A stretch of DNA of 64,000 nucleotides from Clavelina lepadiformis (taxonomy: Eukaryota > Chordata > Ascidiacea > Aplousobranchia > Clavelinidae): positions 434,001-498,000 of the forward strand of contig NC_135242.1 in NCBI RefSeq assembly GCF_947623445.1. Reading direction: 5' to 3'. Positions 47,089 to 59,530 of this stretch are shown piece after piece (positions within the stretch are counted from its first letter, which is position 1; each line of letters opens with the position of its first letter). The notes below the pieces were generated by a model. The model ran no database searches. It was not told where the DNA came from and saw nothing but the letters and a program-made list of their open reading frames with translations. A program made the translations under genes and the position numbers.

Positions 47089-48100
47089 AACCTCATGCTT
47101 TCTACTCGTCATTATCACGTAATAAAAGATGACGTTTGTGCAGAAGCGAGTAACCTGATGAAGCTTTCCGAGCCTTAGACGTCTCATTGTGACGTCGCGA
47201 TCCTCTTCATGACCTGAGCGTTGCCTTACTGGGATCTTTTCTTTTTTATTTTATTATGACGTAGTAAATGTAATCGATTTGTGACGTGTTCAATAAACGG
47301 GTTTGTGAAATCTCCACTTTTTCCTCCAACAATGCTGACTTCCAGCAATGCAGTGCTCTTTGATTTAAGATCAATTAACTTGCTATTGGACTTCCAACTC
47401 AGCGGGTAAGCGACTCTGTGGCGCCACGTTGTGGGGAATGCAAATTAATGGCTCAGTAAGAAAAATATCAATACCACCAATCAGCCAATCACGGACAAGA
47501 AGGTAAAACTTTATTCTCAAAAAACGTCAAAACTTTCGCACAAACGCCTCAAACAGTGACTGTTTGACAACAATGCCAGGTGTTGCGTCACAATGGAGAG
47601 AAGGGTTCCATGGGTCACAACATATTGAGGAACTGGGTTGTATCTGGAAACAGAATCATCACGAACATCAGTTGTTGTAAACATTGCGAGCCCAAACCAA
47701 AATAAAAACGTAAGTTGTCGAACAATTCTATCGCAAAAGTCTCCTCACATCGAAATCCGAGCAACTCGGATGTTCTAGGATTCAGGTCAAGGGTCTTGAA
47801 TATCAGAGCCGAGACAGAACCGCGCGATCCGCTTTCCATGTTCCGAGCGATCTGACGTAATAAACGAGGTTTATGTCAACCACGTTGCCATAGGCAACAC
47901 TACTCACTATGCGAAGTCAGTGTTTTTTTAAGGTGTTTTGGGGGACCGAAACGGTCCCCCAAATTTCTCCAGCGGTTTCCCAAAATTTGGACTTGCAACT
48001 ACAGGCTATTTTTTGGTATTTAAATGAAACACTTGCGGTCTCTTAAAACTACTTAGTGGTCACCCAAACCAAACCTTAAAAAAAAACCAGTGCGAAGTAA

Positions 48101-50661
48101 TCATAGAAATCTCTTGCTACCAACCACAACATTCGCTTGGAAATCCCCGAACATCCGAAATGACATGCAGAGTCCTGCCTGGACTGGTTCAAAATATTCA
48201 GTAATTTTCACTTCATCCACTCTGAAGCCACTTTTGGTTACTGCGTCTAACATCTGGAAATGAAACTTTGAATGACAGCAAAAAAATCAGTGAACACGTC
48301 ATCGTTGATAAGACGATAAAGAAATCAAAACGAACGAACCAAATCCTCGAAGGGCTTCGCAAGTTTTCTTGACTTCGCATGATCAGGGTCACGAAGATAA
48401 TCTCCTCTGCACAAAATATTCACATCTGTCACAGTTGCATCGAAGGGTAATTTCAAATTAAGCAAAAATCAAATATAGCCACAGGAGATATCAATAAATC
48501 ATGTGATTCCAAAATACTTCCACCAGATGCGTTCCGGAAAACTTGACTCGCTGGCACCAGGAAACTTAATATCTTCCAATCTGATGAAAATCACAAACAT
48601 GCCCGCTTCTGCATAATTAGTGTCTCCCTCTCCAGAAGTGGATCCTCCTCCTGAAGTGGAGCCTCCTGCCGTTCCAGAAGTGGAGTTTCCTCCTCCTGAA
48701 GTGGAGCCTCCTCCCTCTCCAGAAGTGGAACCTCCTCCTCCAGAAGAGGAGCCTCCTCCCTCTCCAGAAGTGGAGTTTCCTCCTCCCGAAGATGATCCTC
48801 CTCCTTCTCCAGAAATGGAACCTCCTCCTCCAGAAGTGGAACCTCCTCCTCCAGAAGTGGAACCTCCTCCCTCTCCAGAAGTAGATCCTCCTCCTCCAGC
48901 CGAAGTAGGGGCTGATTCAGTCGGGGCAGCGGTTGTGGTGTTCAGTGGAGGCAGAGTGGGTTTCACAATTGGGCCGATAGCTGTAAAAGTTCATCAAATA
49001 GAACAACTCATGCCGCAGAATACGAAGAAAAAAACCATCGCCTACTTTTCACTTTATAGGCCAACTCCCTCCAAATGGCGGTGCGTGGAACAATCCCGTA
49101 TTTGACCGATCCACCCAAGATTCTATCCAGCTTACCAATTTTGATCACTTCAAATTTACCACCATGTTCCTGTGGTTATTGCAAGTGTTAGCTGTTGACA
49201 TGGTGAAAGTGGACCTCAGCAATGCTATGTATCGCATGCACTGTGTAGGGTTAAACATAAGGGAACCACTTACATCCATCACATCAGCGTAGTACGCCGA
49301 CTTGCACAAGTTACTGAGCACCCCAAAAATGTTGTTCCTTCCACCAAATACATTGCCTTTACGAATCAGGCAACTTGATGAGCAGTCGCACACATATGAG
49401 GACGCCTCTTCGAAATGTCCGTTGAGTTCACAAGTACATTTGACTACAAGAAAATAATAAAGTGACATCTAGCCCACTTCATTTAAAACTACTTCACAGC
49501 ACCTGCACTGAACTAATCGGTTAAATCTCTCCGGATACTTTGCTGGTGGTAAATCGTGTCAATTTGTTTAAACAGGTAAATTAACTGTATTCTTAACACG
49601 TTATAAAATTGTTAAAAGTTTCTTTCCCTATCTGCGAAAGCATATTCTAGTTTCTTAACACTGAGAAGAAAAACGAGAACCCTGGAGCAAAGTATTAGCG
49701 TGGAATTCTGAGCATGAATAAAACAGATGGAACATCACTGGTAGTAACCATAGCAACAGCTGACCTTCTGTTTGAGTCTTGAAATATTTTCAATGCCATA
49801 GAAAACAGAGTAATTAATGTGTCTTAATGATGAAATAGCTCTGACATCACAATTACACAAGGGCGGCTACAAACACGCACGAAAAATACTTGCTGTGGAT
49901 ATTCTTGAGCCGTATTAATTATTCAAGCTCAAACAAAGATTGGACTCGCACCTGTTTTAAGCTTTACTGGTTCAGGCTTTTTCACGGTCTCCGGCGCTTC
50001 TTCGATTTGCAGCGCAACGGCTTTCTCAAAGTTTGGATTCGCTGCAACGAGATCAATTTAATCAGAAAGTTTAACTTGTAGGAGTTGAACAAAAACCCGA
50101 TTCTACGCTGGTCGTAAGCAAATAATTAATAGATGGTGACGGTGAACAAATAATAGATGGTCGTGAGCAAATAATAGATGGGGGTAAGAAAATAATAGAT
50201 GGTCGTGAGCAAATAATAGATGGTCGTGAGCAAATAATAGATGGCGGTGAACTTGTGCAAAATCTCATCGTTCCATTGATTCAGAGGAAGTTTGTTGACT
50301 TCACTCACAATTTCATATTATTCAAGGTAAGTTCACTGCTTCAGGAAAATTGTCTACACATGTCTACATATATGTCAATACAAGCTCCAGTTGTAATTAT
50401 TTCAACGTTTTCATTTATATTCATTGTTAACAAAGTCAACGTTCCCTCTTAATAAGCAACTCATCATGTCATAACAAAGCAAAGACGCAAACCTCGCATT
50501 TTTTTCATTGAAGCTTTCACACCCTTGGAAGCCATCCTACTTGACAGAGACCGAGCAACCTTTGGCCACTGGTTCGGTTGTATGCTGCCGAACACTGCTG
50601 CATTGTCAGAAGGTTTGGCCAAGGTCTCATAATCAGCTGTTATGGTTTGCACCCCAAGATA
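48101..50661 (-). CDS. LCCL and SEA-like domain reading frame, unit 2
   Basis: Exons at 50661-50493, 50041-49952, 49443-49274, 49169-49046, 48980-48518, 48406-48340 and 48253-48101. They correspond base for base to the unit 1 gene with a constant offset of 6450, and I saw no substitutions. Domain order and uncertainties are as for the frame at 41651-44211. The two copies would encode the same protein. Confidence 0.65.
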
Positions 50662-50773
50662 CTGGAGAAGTTAAGTAGAGATAAACTGCCTTGCTATATC
50701 ATAACATAGGACAAAGCACAGAGAGCAGTGAACATATTGGAAATTCACAAGTTTTATTGGCCACAGACGTTAC

Positions 50774-52379
50774 TCAGCTCGAGTATTCTGCATCACAATC
50801 ACAAACGTTGATCTGTAAATTCACCGTTTTCTCGACGTAAGCAACTTCTTCTGTTCTCCCTTCAACCACTGAACGGCCACTTGTTATCTTTTCATTTCTC
50901 CTGACAATCTTCGGCTCGCTTGGCGTCAACTTGTTGAACACAATCGCGTCTACGACGACTCCTTCTTCTCGAAAAGCCGATATTATCTGAGTTTTTAAAC
51001 AAAAATTTGACCTCGCTGTGATAACATCATTAATGTTTTTACCTTTACCTGAATATCAAGCTGCATTGAATAACTAACTATCACAATCTCATGTCGTATT
51101 TACTTCAATATCTTTGCACATTAATGTCTACAGGAACTTAGTTGCGTCTCATATCAGCGTAGGCTGAGAAACGAATGAGATATGTCCAGAACATGTAAGT
51201 TTAAATGGAAAAATAATTTGTGTGTTTGCCCCCTTCGCAATATCTAGAAATAACTAAAACTCATCTCAACCCAACAATGGCGTCTCAACAATGCATTGAG
51301 CTCAGCATCTAGCTGACCTTTGGTTCCACTGAACTGATCAACTTCTGAGAATTTCCCGAATAAACACTGTTCATGTCTGAAGACCACTTCACAAATTCTC
51401 CATCTAACTCCTCAAACTGCACCTCCCCATTGAACTGACTTTGAACAACTTCATAATCAGGTAATTTTTCTAATCCAAACACTGAGTCACAAAAAAAAAG
51501 TCAAGACACGAGTTAAGTCGTCACATCTGTCAGTGAGTTGGATGCAAATAAAGCATTTAAGCTTCTTTCACTTAAAGTATCACAAAAAATTAGTTTAACA
51601 AAGTTGTTTAAATGTAAGTTCAATGATTTTGTTACCAAGCTGCTCAACTTTATTGAAAAAAAAACAAACAAACATACTACACCTGCTTGTGATGTCATAA
51701 AACAACCTACCTATCACAAGAACAACTCCTATAAGGATTATGGCAGTAAGTCCGCCAAAGAAAAATATAAGCCTGTCACGAGAACAGGAATTCTTTTGTC
51801 GAGCAGTTGCTGCTTTTTGTGGTTGTTTCGCACTTGTACCTGTGATTGATCATATGTCGACCAATCAAATGATTGTTTCATAAACTTTGTTGTGATTTCT
51901 ATAAATTGATGGCAGTTGCTCCCAATAGTGGTTGCATGTGATAAACATATTATGCACGTGATGAAGATTTTAAGCACGTGATAAAGATTTTATGCACGTG
52001 ATGAAGATAATAATTTAGAATTTGTACAAGTGATAAAGATTTTATGCACGTAATGAAGATAATAATTTAGAATTTGTACAAGTGAGCTGAAGCAAACACT
52101 TAAACCATGTCAAGGTAATTCATGTGCCGGTGATTAGTGAATTTCACGGAAATGCAAGAATCATCAGTTCATAACAAATTCAAGACTCTTTCTTACGTTC
52201 ATTAAACTAAATACTTCGACTACTTCCGTATCAGGCACTTTCATACCAGCACTGACGATGTTCTTCTTCCTTAACTGTGGTGATTTTGCGGCATCCCGAA
52301 ATCTTTTCTTAGCTGATGTTGATGGCTCATCTTGGAGCCCACTAGATGGCACAGGCGGTGCGTCACAGTCTGTGTCCAT
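50774..52379 (-). CDS. type II membrane protein with SEA-like ectodomain, unit 2
   Basis: Exons at 52379-52197, 51792-51711, 51481-51318 and 50986-50774. The first exon differs from unit 1 at several residues (Tyr5Cys, Pro15Leu, Met51Thr, Leu56Val). The membrane-span exon has a synonymous change, and the last two exons are identical because they fall inside the identical core. The reading frame is intact, so both copies may be expressed. Confidence 0.55.
51957..52080. repeat. local tandem expansion specific to unit 2
   Basis: Blocks of the type GCACGTGATGAAGATTTTA and AATAATTTAGAATTTGTACA occur about twice to four times here but once in unit 1 (about 45500-45540). This explains most of the 92-bp offset change between the units. 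Confidence 0.7.
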
Positions 52380-52705
52380 ATTCTATCAATAAAATGGACA
52401 AACCTACAAATCACTACCTCGCCTCTGCAAACAAGATTGAAACATAAAAGTACCAAAAGACAAGCAGAGAGAAGATAATTTTGTTTCATTATTTTTCTTA
52501 CTTGAAAGCAATGAATGTCAATTAAGCCAGTTTGGAAATTTTGCTGTTCTTGAGTGAGAAATCCTCGTGCAATCAAGTTTAATCAATAGCCACTACAGGC
52601 AAATTTAGTTTTTATCCTTCGTGCACTTAGCAAGATTTTTAGTACATATTATTTAGTACATATTTTAATAGAAACATGATTATTTTTAGATACTTTGTAC
52701 ACATA

Positions 52706-53230
52706 TCCTGCTACAAGTGTAACTTTTGTTGATATTTTGGCCCCGCTAAAGGTTATTTCAGATCAAAAAATATCAAACTTACTCTATGCAACTTTATTGG
52801 ATTCAGCCAATACTTTTAGAAAAAAGTACCCACGGTATCGAAACTGCAAAAGTACAGCGGTACAGTAATTCGGTGCTGTAGTACTGAGGTACGGTACTGC
52901 CCATCTAAGTGCGCACTTTCATTGCGTATGGACATTTCTGCACCTGTGGTATTTGGCGCACTAAAGATCTTGCTGGAAATTACTCTGCATCCGTCTCGAT
53001 TTAGGTTACAATATTTTGTTTTGGTCAGGCCTAGCCTATAGCTTAGCCTATTTATCGTTAGCTGCTGCTGCTGCAAAAGATGGCTGGTAACAACTAGCAC
53101 GGACACTAAGTTGAAAATAAGTTGAAAAAGCGAAAAATTAAGCAGACGAGCAGGTGGTGTGCTCAAGCATGTGATGATTCAAAATTGTTTCAATGCTGTA
53201 TATCAGTATCGATAAACTGTATGTGACATG
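52706..53230. other. about 520-bp segment present only in unit 2
   Basis: Flanks TTTAGATACTTTGTACACA and TCTAGTATACAACT are adjacent in unit 1 (near 46165) but separated here. The minus-strand frame at 52816-53166 has no recognisable domain. I see no clear target duplication or inverted ends, so it could be an insertion here or a deletion in unit 1. Confidence 0.6.
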
Positions 53231-53443
53231 CCTGCCAAGATCTAGTATACAACTGCGCAACCAGATGACGTCACAATTTGAGTAGCTAGGGTCTACCATA
53301 CAAAAGCATCCTGGGGTTGTGCGCTTGTATACTACACCCTGTCTACTCTAGACTTACTGCCTATGTCGTTCCACAAGTCAAATCAAAATGGCGACCTAAC
53401 AGTGCTGACAACAATCTCCTGTTGTTTGCGCCAAACTGTACCA

Positions 53444-53535
53444 GTGTACCCCATAGATATCTTATATATAACTACAACAGTATATAATGCACTACAATAT
53501 AACTGTAGTTATATATAATATATCTATGGTGCACC
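53444..53535. repeat. AT-rich foldback element, unit 2 copy
   Basis: This copy keeps longer pairing arms. TATATAACTACA on the left is answered by TGTAGTTATATA on the right, inside the outer ACCCCATAGATAT / ATATCTATGGTGC arms. The central loop is about GTATATAATGCACTACAATA. It is probably the more intact form of the element seen at 46369-46468. Confidence 0.6.
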
Positions 53536-53767
53536 CATGCTCAAATCCGACGAAAGATTGATCGTATGCAAATCATGCAAAAATCATGATCTTCATCCTC
53601 GAACTGAGCAAAGTCTTTGCACCACTTAAACCAGGTGATGATTCCTCATCGCTCGAGTCCGGGCTACTGAGCTAGCCTTTGTGCGAGCTTCGATTGTCGC
53701 ACACTTTTTCATTTCAGAATTCCACGGGACAGAGCAAGTTTCGTTAATGCTCATATAACAACGATAT

Positions 53768-53846
53768 GGCGTCACTGGGTATCGAACACAGAACCTGAGC
53801 CGCATTTATTGCGAGGACAGCACTCGAAGCAATAAGCTACCGAGCC
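53768..53846 (-). mobile_element. tRNA-like sequence, probable SINE head or tRNA pseudogene
   Basis: Read on the minus strand it has an A-box-like TAGCTTATTGC, a CGCA/TGCG anticodon-type stem and a T-arm with TTCGATA loop (B box GTTCGATACC), spaced as in a tRNA. Stems are imperfect and no anticodon is convincing. In unit 1 only the 5' edge remains (AAGCTACCGGGCC, near 46668). This presence/absence marks it as mobile or as deleted in unit 1. Confidence 0.45.
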
Positions 53847-54077
53847 TAAAATTAAGGGCGCTTTAAAATGACTAAATCTTATTTTATTCTGACGTCTTAT
53901 TTTGTTTATTTGATTTGAATAACTCGTAAAACTTTTATTCATTGAACAATTTTGAAAAAGCTAAACTTTAAGAGACAGATTTATCGTGACAACAACTCGA
54001 ATAAACGGGAAATTCAAGATTAACTTGCTACCACGGTTGAAAATTTTGCTGTTTATTCTATTGTTACATTGGGGCCT

Positions 54078-57000
54078 AAGATCCATATTGAATAAACGGT
54101 AAAATTTTTTCCCAATGGACAAATTTCAAAAATGTTCAAAACTCAATTTCTGTTCAACTTCAAAACTTGCTAGATGGCAATAACGAGCGTTATTGGACAT
54201 TCTCGCAACACCGAGACAAATAGCACAAACAAATTCCTGAAACGACTTTTATTGACAAACGTTATGATCCGCCTTAAAACTGGAGATTTCTTGCATGTGT
54301 GGGTTTTGCTTTTGTTTGACTGAGTCAGCTCGCCCTCACCGTTATGTTAAGCAAATGCAAAATCCTCTGATGAAATATCTCTGCGTGGAAACAACCCTAA
54401 CAGTTGAAAAGTTTGCTGTTTGATTTTTTGCATTGGACAAATAAGCGTTTCTCTGCCTTTAACATTTTCTAACTCATTATCAAGTTTATTAATGTTTCAT
54501 TTTTATGACCGTTTTATTCTTTTACTTTGTTTTGAAGAAATACGCTCATACGCTAGTGCAACAAGATTTTTACTTTGTTCTGTTTGATTTTATGAATAAC
54601 GTACTAATTGGAAATAGTCCAAATAAACAAGTCTTATTAAAAGTTCTTTCTTAAGAAAAAGGATAACACAAAAACTCAATACAATGAGCTCATACAATTA
54701 ACCTCGCCATAAACTTGTTATTAAATCCTTATTAGCTTTTAACTTTCTTCCCTGGCGAGTGGCAACTTCGCTGAATAACAACCTTTTGGGAGCATCCGCA
54801 GCGGCGTATTAATTTGACAAATGCACAAAGAAATGTTGTTACCTGATATGGAGTAGGTTTATGACAGGCGCGATAATGTATGTAGGTATCTATGGAACTT
54901 TTGTTTCGTCGCACTGGTAATGGAGAGTCCAATGAAAACAAACCAAATGGACTCACACCTAATGAGAAGCCGCTTTTTTATTAATATTTTCCTACTTGCT
55001 TGTACAAGGGATTGGCAAAAGTGAACTGAATGAAGGCAACAGGACAAGCGCCAGTCATTTTCACAGCAAAATACTGGGAAATGCGAGTTATGCAACATAA
55101 TACGACTGAAGCCGATCTTACACGCAGTGAGATCGTTATAACAAGAAATCTTAAGTCTAACGCCTGCGCTCATAGAAACTTCAAAAGAACTGACAGAAGC
55201 GCCAGTAGAGCGTGAAAAGAAGGCGAACCTATAAATATCAGTATTTAAACGGGAGTTGCGCCGATATCGCGATAATCATGAGAAAATATCCAGCTCGTAG
55301 GAATGGCGCGAAGGTAGGAGGTAGGTGAGCGTTATGGGCGATACAAAGCAAATAAATCGAGAATGAATGCAAATTGTCAGCGTGTGCTCAGCAAGCCGGA
55401 TACGCTTGGGAAGTTTTACGAAGAAAAATAAATTACTTGGCCAAGTTTTTGCGATGAACAGAAAGCAAGTCAAAGCTGTCAAGTCTATATTACAAGCTGA
55501 CGCAATCCGCTCTGCTTAGTCTATTCATTAGTGACGTCATACCATCGATCCCCGGTCGCTATCGTCACGCTCTGAGCCGAGGTGTCGCGAGAATCCGAGC
55601 TTTCAACGTGTAAAATCTTTTAATTACTTAACCAAATATAAAGAATAGATACGCTTGTGACACAACAGAAGAAGCGCTTTTGAAACAAATTGTTAAATAT
55701 TTTTAAGTCGTTCTCGAGAAACGTTTTTTTTTAAGCCTGGAAACTGCAACGAAAGAAAGTTATGTCTCAAATAGTTTGAAAAGTTAACAGGAGATCAAAC
55801 ACGATGAAGATGGAGATCAAACAAGCATTTTCATGAAAGTTAACTCAATTAAACAAAGTTAAATTGTTTTTGAACTGACGTCATCAACTTCAAACCTCTC
55901 TTTAAACATCATAAACGCTGTTGACCGAGATCGTTTGTTTAATCACAATCGGAAAAACGTAATCAACCAATTAACTGCGATTGTAACTTTCTGTCCTGAT
56001 GTTAACCTTTAAAACGTTATCGTCGTTTTCGGGAATTAGTTATCGTCTACTCTAAACAAAAGCTTCTCGTCACCAACTTCATTTGTTTTCGCCCGACTAT
56101 GTTCATTAATTCTCCCCCGCCTTTGCCGGAAGGGCTTTGTCACGTCACAATGAAATCTTCTATTGTCTTAACTGTTAACTTTTTGTGATTTCGTTGTGAT
56201 TCAAACCAAGGGATCTCGATGAAAAATTTTTGCATCGACATCAAGTAATTACTTCTACCGACTTTAATCTTGAAAACTTTTTCCCCAAAGCGACAAAGTT
56301 TAAATAAACCTTGAAATCTCACGCGTTGTTATTTGCAATAAAATTATAATTGCTGACGTAACAAACAACAACGTTTTTAGAGCATGACAGCACAATGACC
56401 GAATAATAGAAGCTTACAATGGAAATTGAAGGATCGGTTTTTCTAAATAAGATTGTTATTTCGTCGCTTCCAGTCAAATAAAACCGTCTTCTCTCCATTC
56501 TAGAACGCGGCCGTCGATCGCTTCAAACGCGATAGGAAGGCGGTCGCTATTATGACGGGATCAAACGACAGCGCGACGTCGATTCTAGGCTGACAATCGT
56601 CGATAAACAAACATCGATATGTCAGCCCAATTCAGCATACGGCTCTATCGGGAGCGACAAGTGACGACACAATTGCTGTAGTGTTCGGTGTCTTTAAATG
56701 ATTTGAGGGGGAGGGTTGTGACCAAATGGTGCATTGTGGGATCGTTGGAAGCAATAGCGATATGTTACGTTTAAAAAAATTATCATTGAATTAAAAAGAC
56801 GTCTATCGTCCTGTGATGTTAAAATATGTTTGCAAAGAAAGTTTAATGCGAACAAGAGCTGACAACTACCGAGGAGGTCAAACAAAAGACTATGACGTAA
56901 TAATGAGATTATGGGAGGCTTGTCGACAATATTCTAGAATGACGCGAAGGAATTCTGGCGGAGGCGACGTTAAAATTTCTCGAGTGTTCTCAAGCGCAAA

Positions 57001-59530
57001 AAAAGTCGCGGATTAAAATAAAGCGGTTTGAGGCGAAAGTAATTGGCGGCACCAACCTCGTGTTGCGTTGATGCGATAAAGATCTTGAAATACGGAGGCG
57101 TTCAAACTTCATTGTCATTGGAATTGTTCCAAATTTTATTTCGCATTCGACTTAATTTCTTCGCGATTTTAAATTTCTGAAACATTCTCATTTGACGAAA
57201 CGTTCTGGAATTTATCCTCACCAAGTTTTGTAAACAAACCAGCCGCTGTTCAGGTCTCGACGCAACGTCGATTCTAAATCTTATCGCAGCAGTTTACGAA
57301 GCTAGTGAAGGTCAAGTTCACGCCGCGTGGTATGCGCTCAGCTTTCAAGTTCAACTTCAATGGAACATTCTCGTGCAAAGAAATTTTATTCGAGAAAATT
57401 TCAACCTAGTCATTGAAGGCCTTTGTGACGAAACAAGGCTGCTCGCTTGATGGTCGGATTACAAAAATTCAAAACCGCCTTTTACCGTCAAATTATACCC
57501 AAAAAGTTTAACATTAGCGCTTGAAATCGCGATTGAAAATTTTTCATTTTCATACCTGCGACTTATTTATTATTGCGTCATATACGTTTGCAAAATGTCT
57601 ACAATTTATCGGCCTTGTAAGTTTAAGTCTTCTGCAAAATATTTCGGCCTCTGGCAAAATCGCGCTATGCTTCGCTCCATCGCGATTATCAGCGAGTTGC
57701 ATGAAATTGATAAAACAACTCGCGCGTTTGTGGAATCTGGTCGTTGTTTCGCGTCTGAAGAGAAAATCTTTAAACTTTAAAAGTAGCCCGACAGGAAGCA
57801 GACCACGTGATGAATATCGAAGCGAAAAACATCGCGCTTTGATGACATCACAATTACATAATTTTCGCGCAAGACAAAGACGACACCAACTTGGACACAA
57901 ACAACTTTCTCGATGACCCCTCCCCACTTCCCATCGACCCGTCCGAAAGCATTGTAACGTCATAATTGTAGGAATCGCGCGAAAGGCGATATTTCGGTCG
58001 TAATAGGAGAGGTGAACACGCGATACGAAATTAGCGGGTAGATTGTCAGAATGGGCATAATCTGAATCGCAAAACGCGTCGCGACAAAGACGAGAAGAAG
58101 AAGGTTGAGAGAATAAAAGAAACAAACGCAAAGAGAGCGATTCGTTTCCAGTTCTAGAATGGCGTGCTTGGGCTGTTCAAGCTTGGGTCGGCTTTCAGAG
58201 AACGTTTCACTTTTATTGACTGAAAGATGTTTTATTGCAAATCCGGCGTAGATCGTCTTATGACGTCATAAGGCTTACAAAGAGGTCCGCTTAATTGTTA
58301 GAGTGTGACTAAGCAAAGCATCATTATGCGTTGACGAGTTGTTTCTTAGTTTGAAGAAAGATAATTGGAACAGGTCACAAACAAGGAATTCAGCAAAGGC
58401 GAGTAAGTTGTCGCGTTTTTCAGCTGTTTTGAGTCGTTTAAAATGATTTTTTTGCTCTGATATAATTTGAGCTAAAACTTGCAATAATCATCGAAGTTTA
58501 GAAAGATGAAAAGAAAGTTTGAAAAGATTATACCTAGTTCTAATAAACGTCATACTTCGCAGTTAAAGTAGATCGAGACGATTTTCGAGCGTGGCCGATG
58601 TGAGCAACTTCTTTGTAAGGCAGGTTTTGTTTTTGAGTCGATGTGATTTGGTAGACGCGCACCATTACCTGGCGAGCACGTTTGTTCGATACAAGTCCCA
58701 CAAATTGCATCATTACGATTGCAATAGCTTTATACTGTAATTGTAATATTATTTGCTTGGTCGACGTAACCGCTAACGTCACCTTTGTGTAACTTTGTGA
58801 TTAAAGAAATTCGTTTTGAACACATTTGAAAAATTTGCCGGGTTCCTGTTTGCACGTTAATATGATATTTCGCAAAACCAATGTTAAATAATATATTAGC
58901 AGCTAATTTGTTATCAGTAACTGCTTTCTGTAATTGAACATCTGTCGTGCTATCGGGTGCGTTATCGCTGGTTGACCGGGATTCAGTGCTTAAAGTCAGG
59001 CGCATGTTGCAGTCTCGTCACGTTCCTTAATGAATATCGCTGGCTCATTGATATGTGAATTAGATTTTGTAAACGTTCCAGATTAGTTATCAAGCGTTAC
59101 TAATTCCCAAAAACCAAACTTAGTTTCGAAAATATTGAAACCATGTTTTGATTGAAGACGACGTCACGTTGATTATCGCAGTATAATTGCATTGTGACGA
59201 ATAAATGGGCTTTATCTGATTCATTAGAGCCTTTGTGTTGAGGGCTGATAACGGTAGAGATATGGAAGCTGATTACTGCCTTGGCAAGACAGAGATAGCC
59301 TATTTCGTGTGTGTTCAACTACCTGTACCCACTGTCACTATCAGCCTATGTGCTGATTAACGCCGGGAAATATCTCCTTGGTTATGCTTCAAGATATTTT
59401 ACCCTATTAATTATTATTTTGTGTAGTTTGAAGGTTGGCTAGGTGCTTAGTATTGAAATAGACTGAAATATATCTTACAGGTTGTGCAAATTTAGATATT
59501 TTTCGTGGTCAGTTGCCATAATACAAGGAA
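54078..59530. other. spacer between the duplication and ZNF608/609
   Basis: About 5.4 kb without a gene I can support. The longest open frame (58131-57550, minus) has no domain, start context or splice partners. The stretch near 56510-56600 is CG-dinucleotide rich. Given the neighbour, this probably carries promoter, 5'UTR and distal regulatory DNA of the ZNF608/609 gene. Confidence 0.45.

Larger units (their letters stand above)
46931..54077. repeat. tandem segmental duplication, unit 2
   Basis: Second copy of the 39821-46897 unit. It lacks the 651-bp element and carries a one-base deletion in the SSPO exon copy. It has extra DNA at about 51957-52070, 52706-53230 and 53720-53840. Homology to unit 1 ends at a shared TTACATTGGGGCCTA (46886-46900 and about 54065-54079). 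A weakly similar stretch near 54090-54150 hints at an older third fragment. Confidence 0.95.

Noticed and set aside
52816..53166. 116-codon minus-strand frame in the unit 2-specific segment
   Set aside because: No recognisable family and absent from unit 1; could be chance in inserted DNA.
57550..58131. 193-codon minus-strand frame
   Set aside because: No domain, no convincing start or splice context, and it overlaps an equally featureless plus-strand frame.
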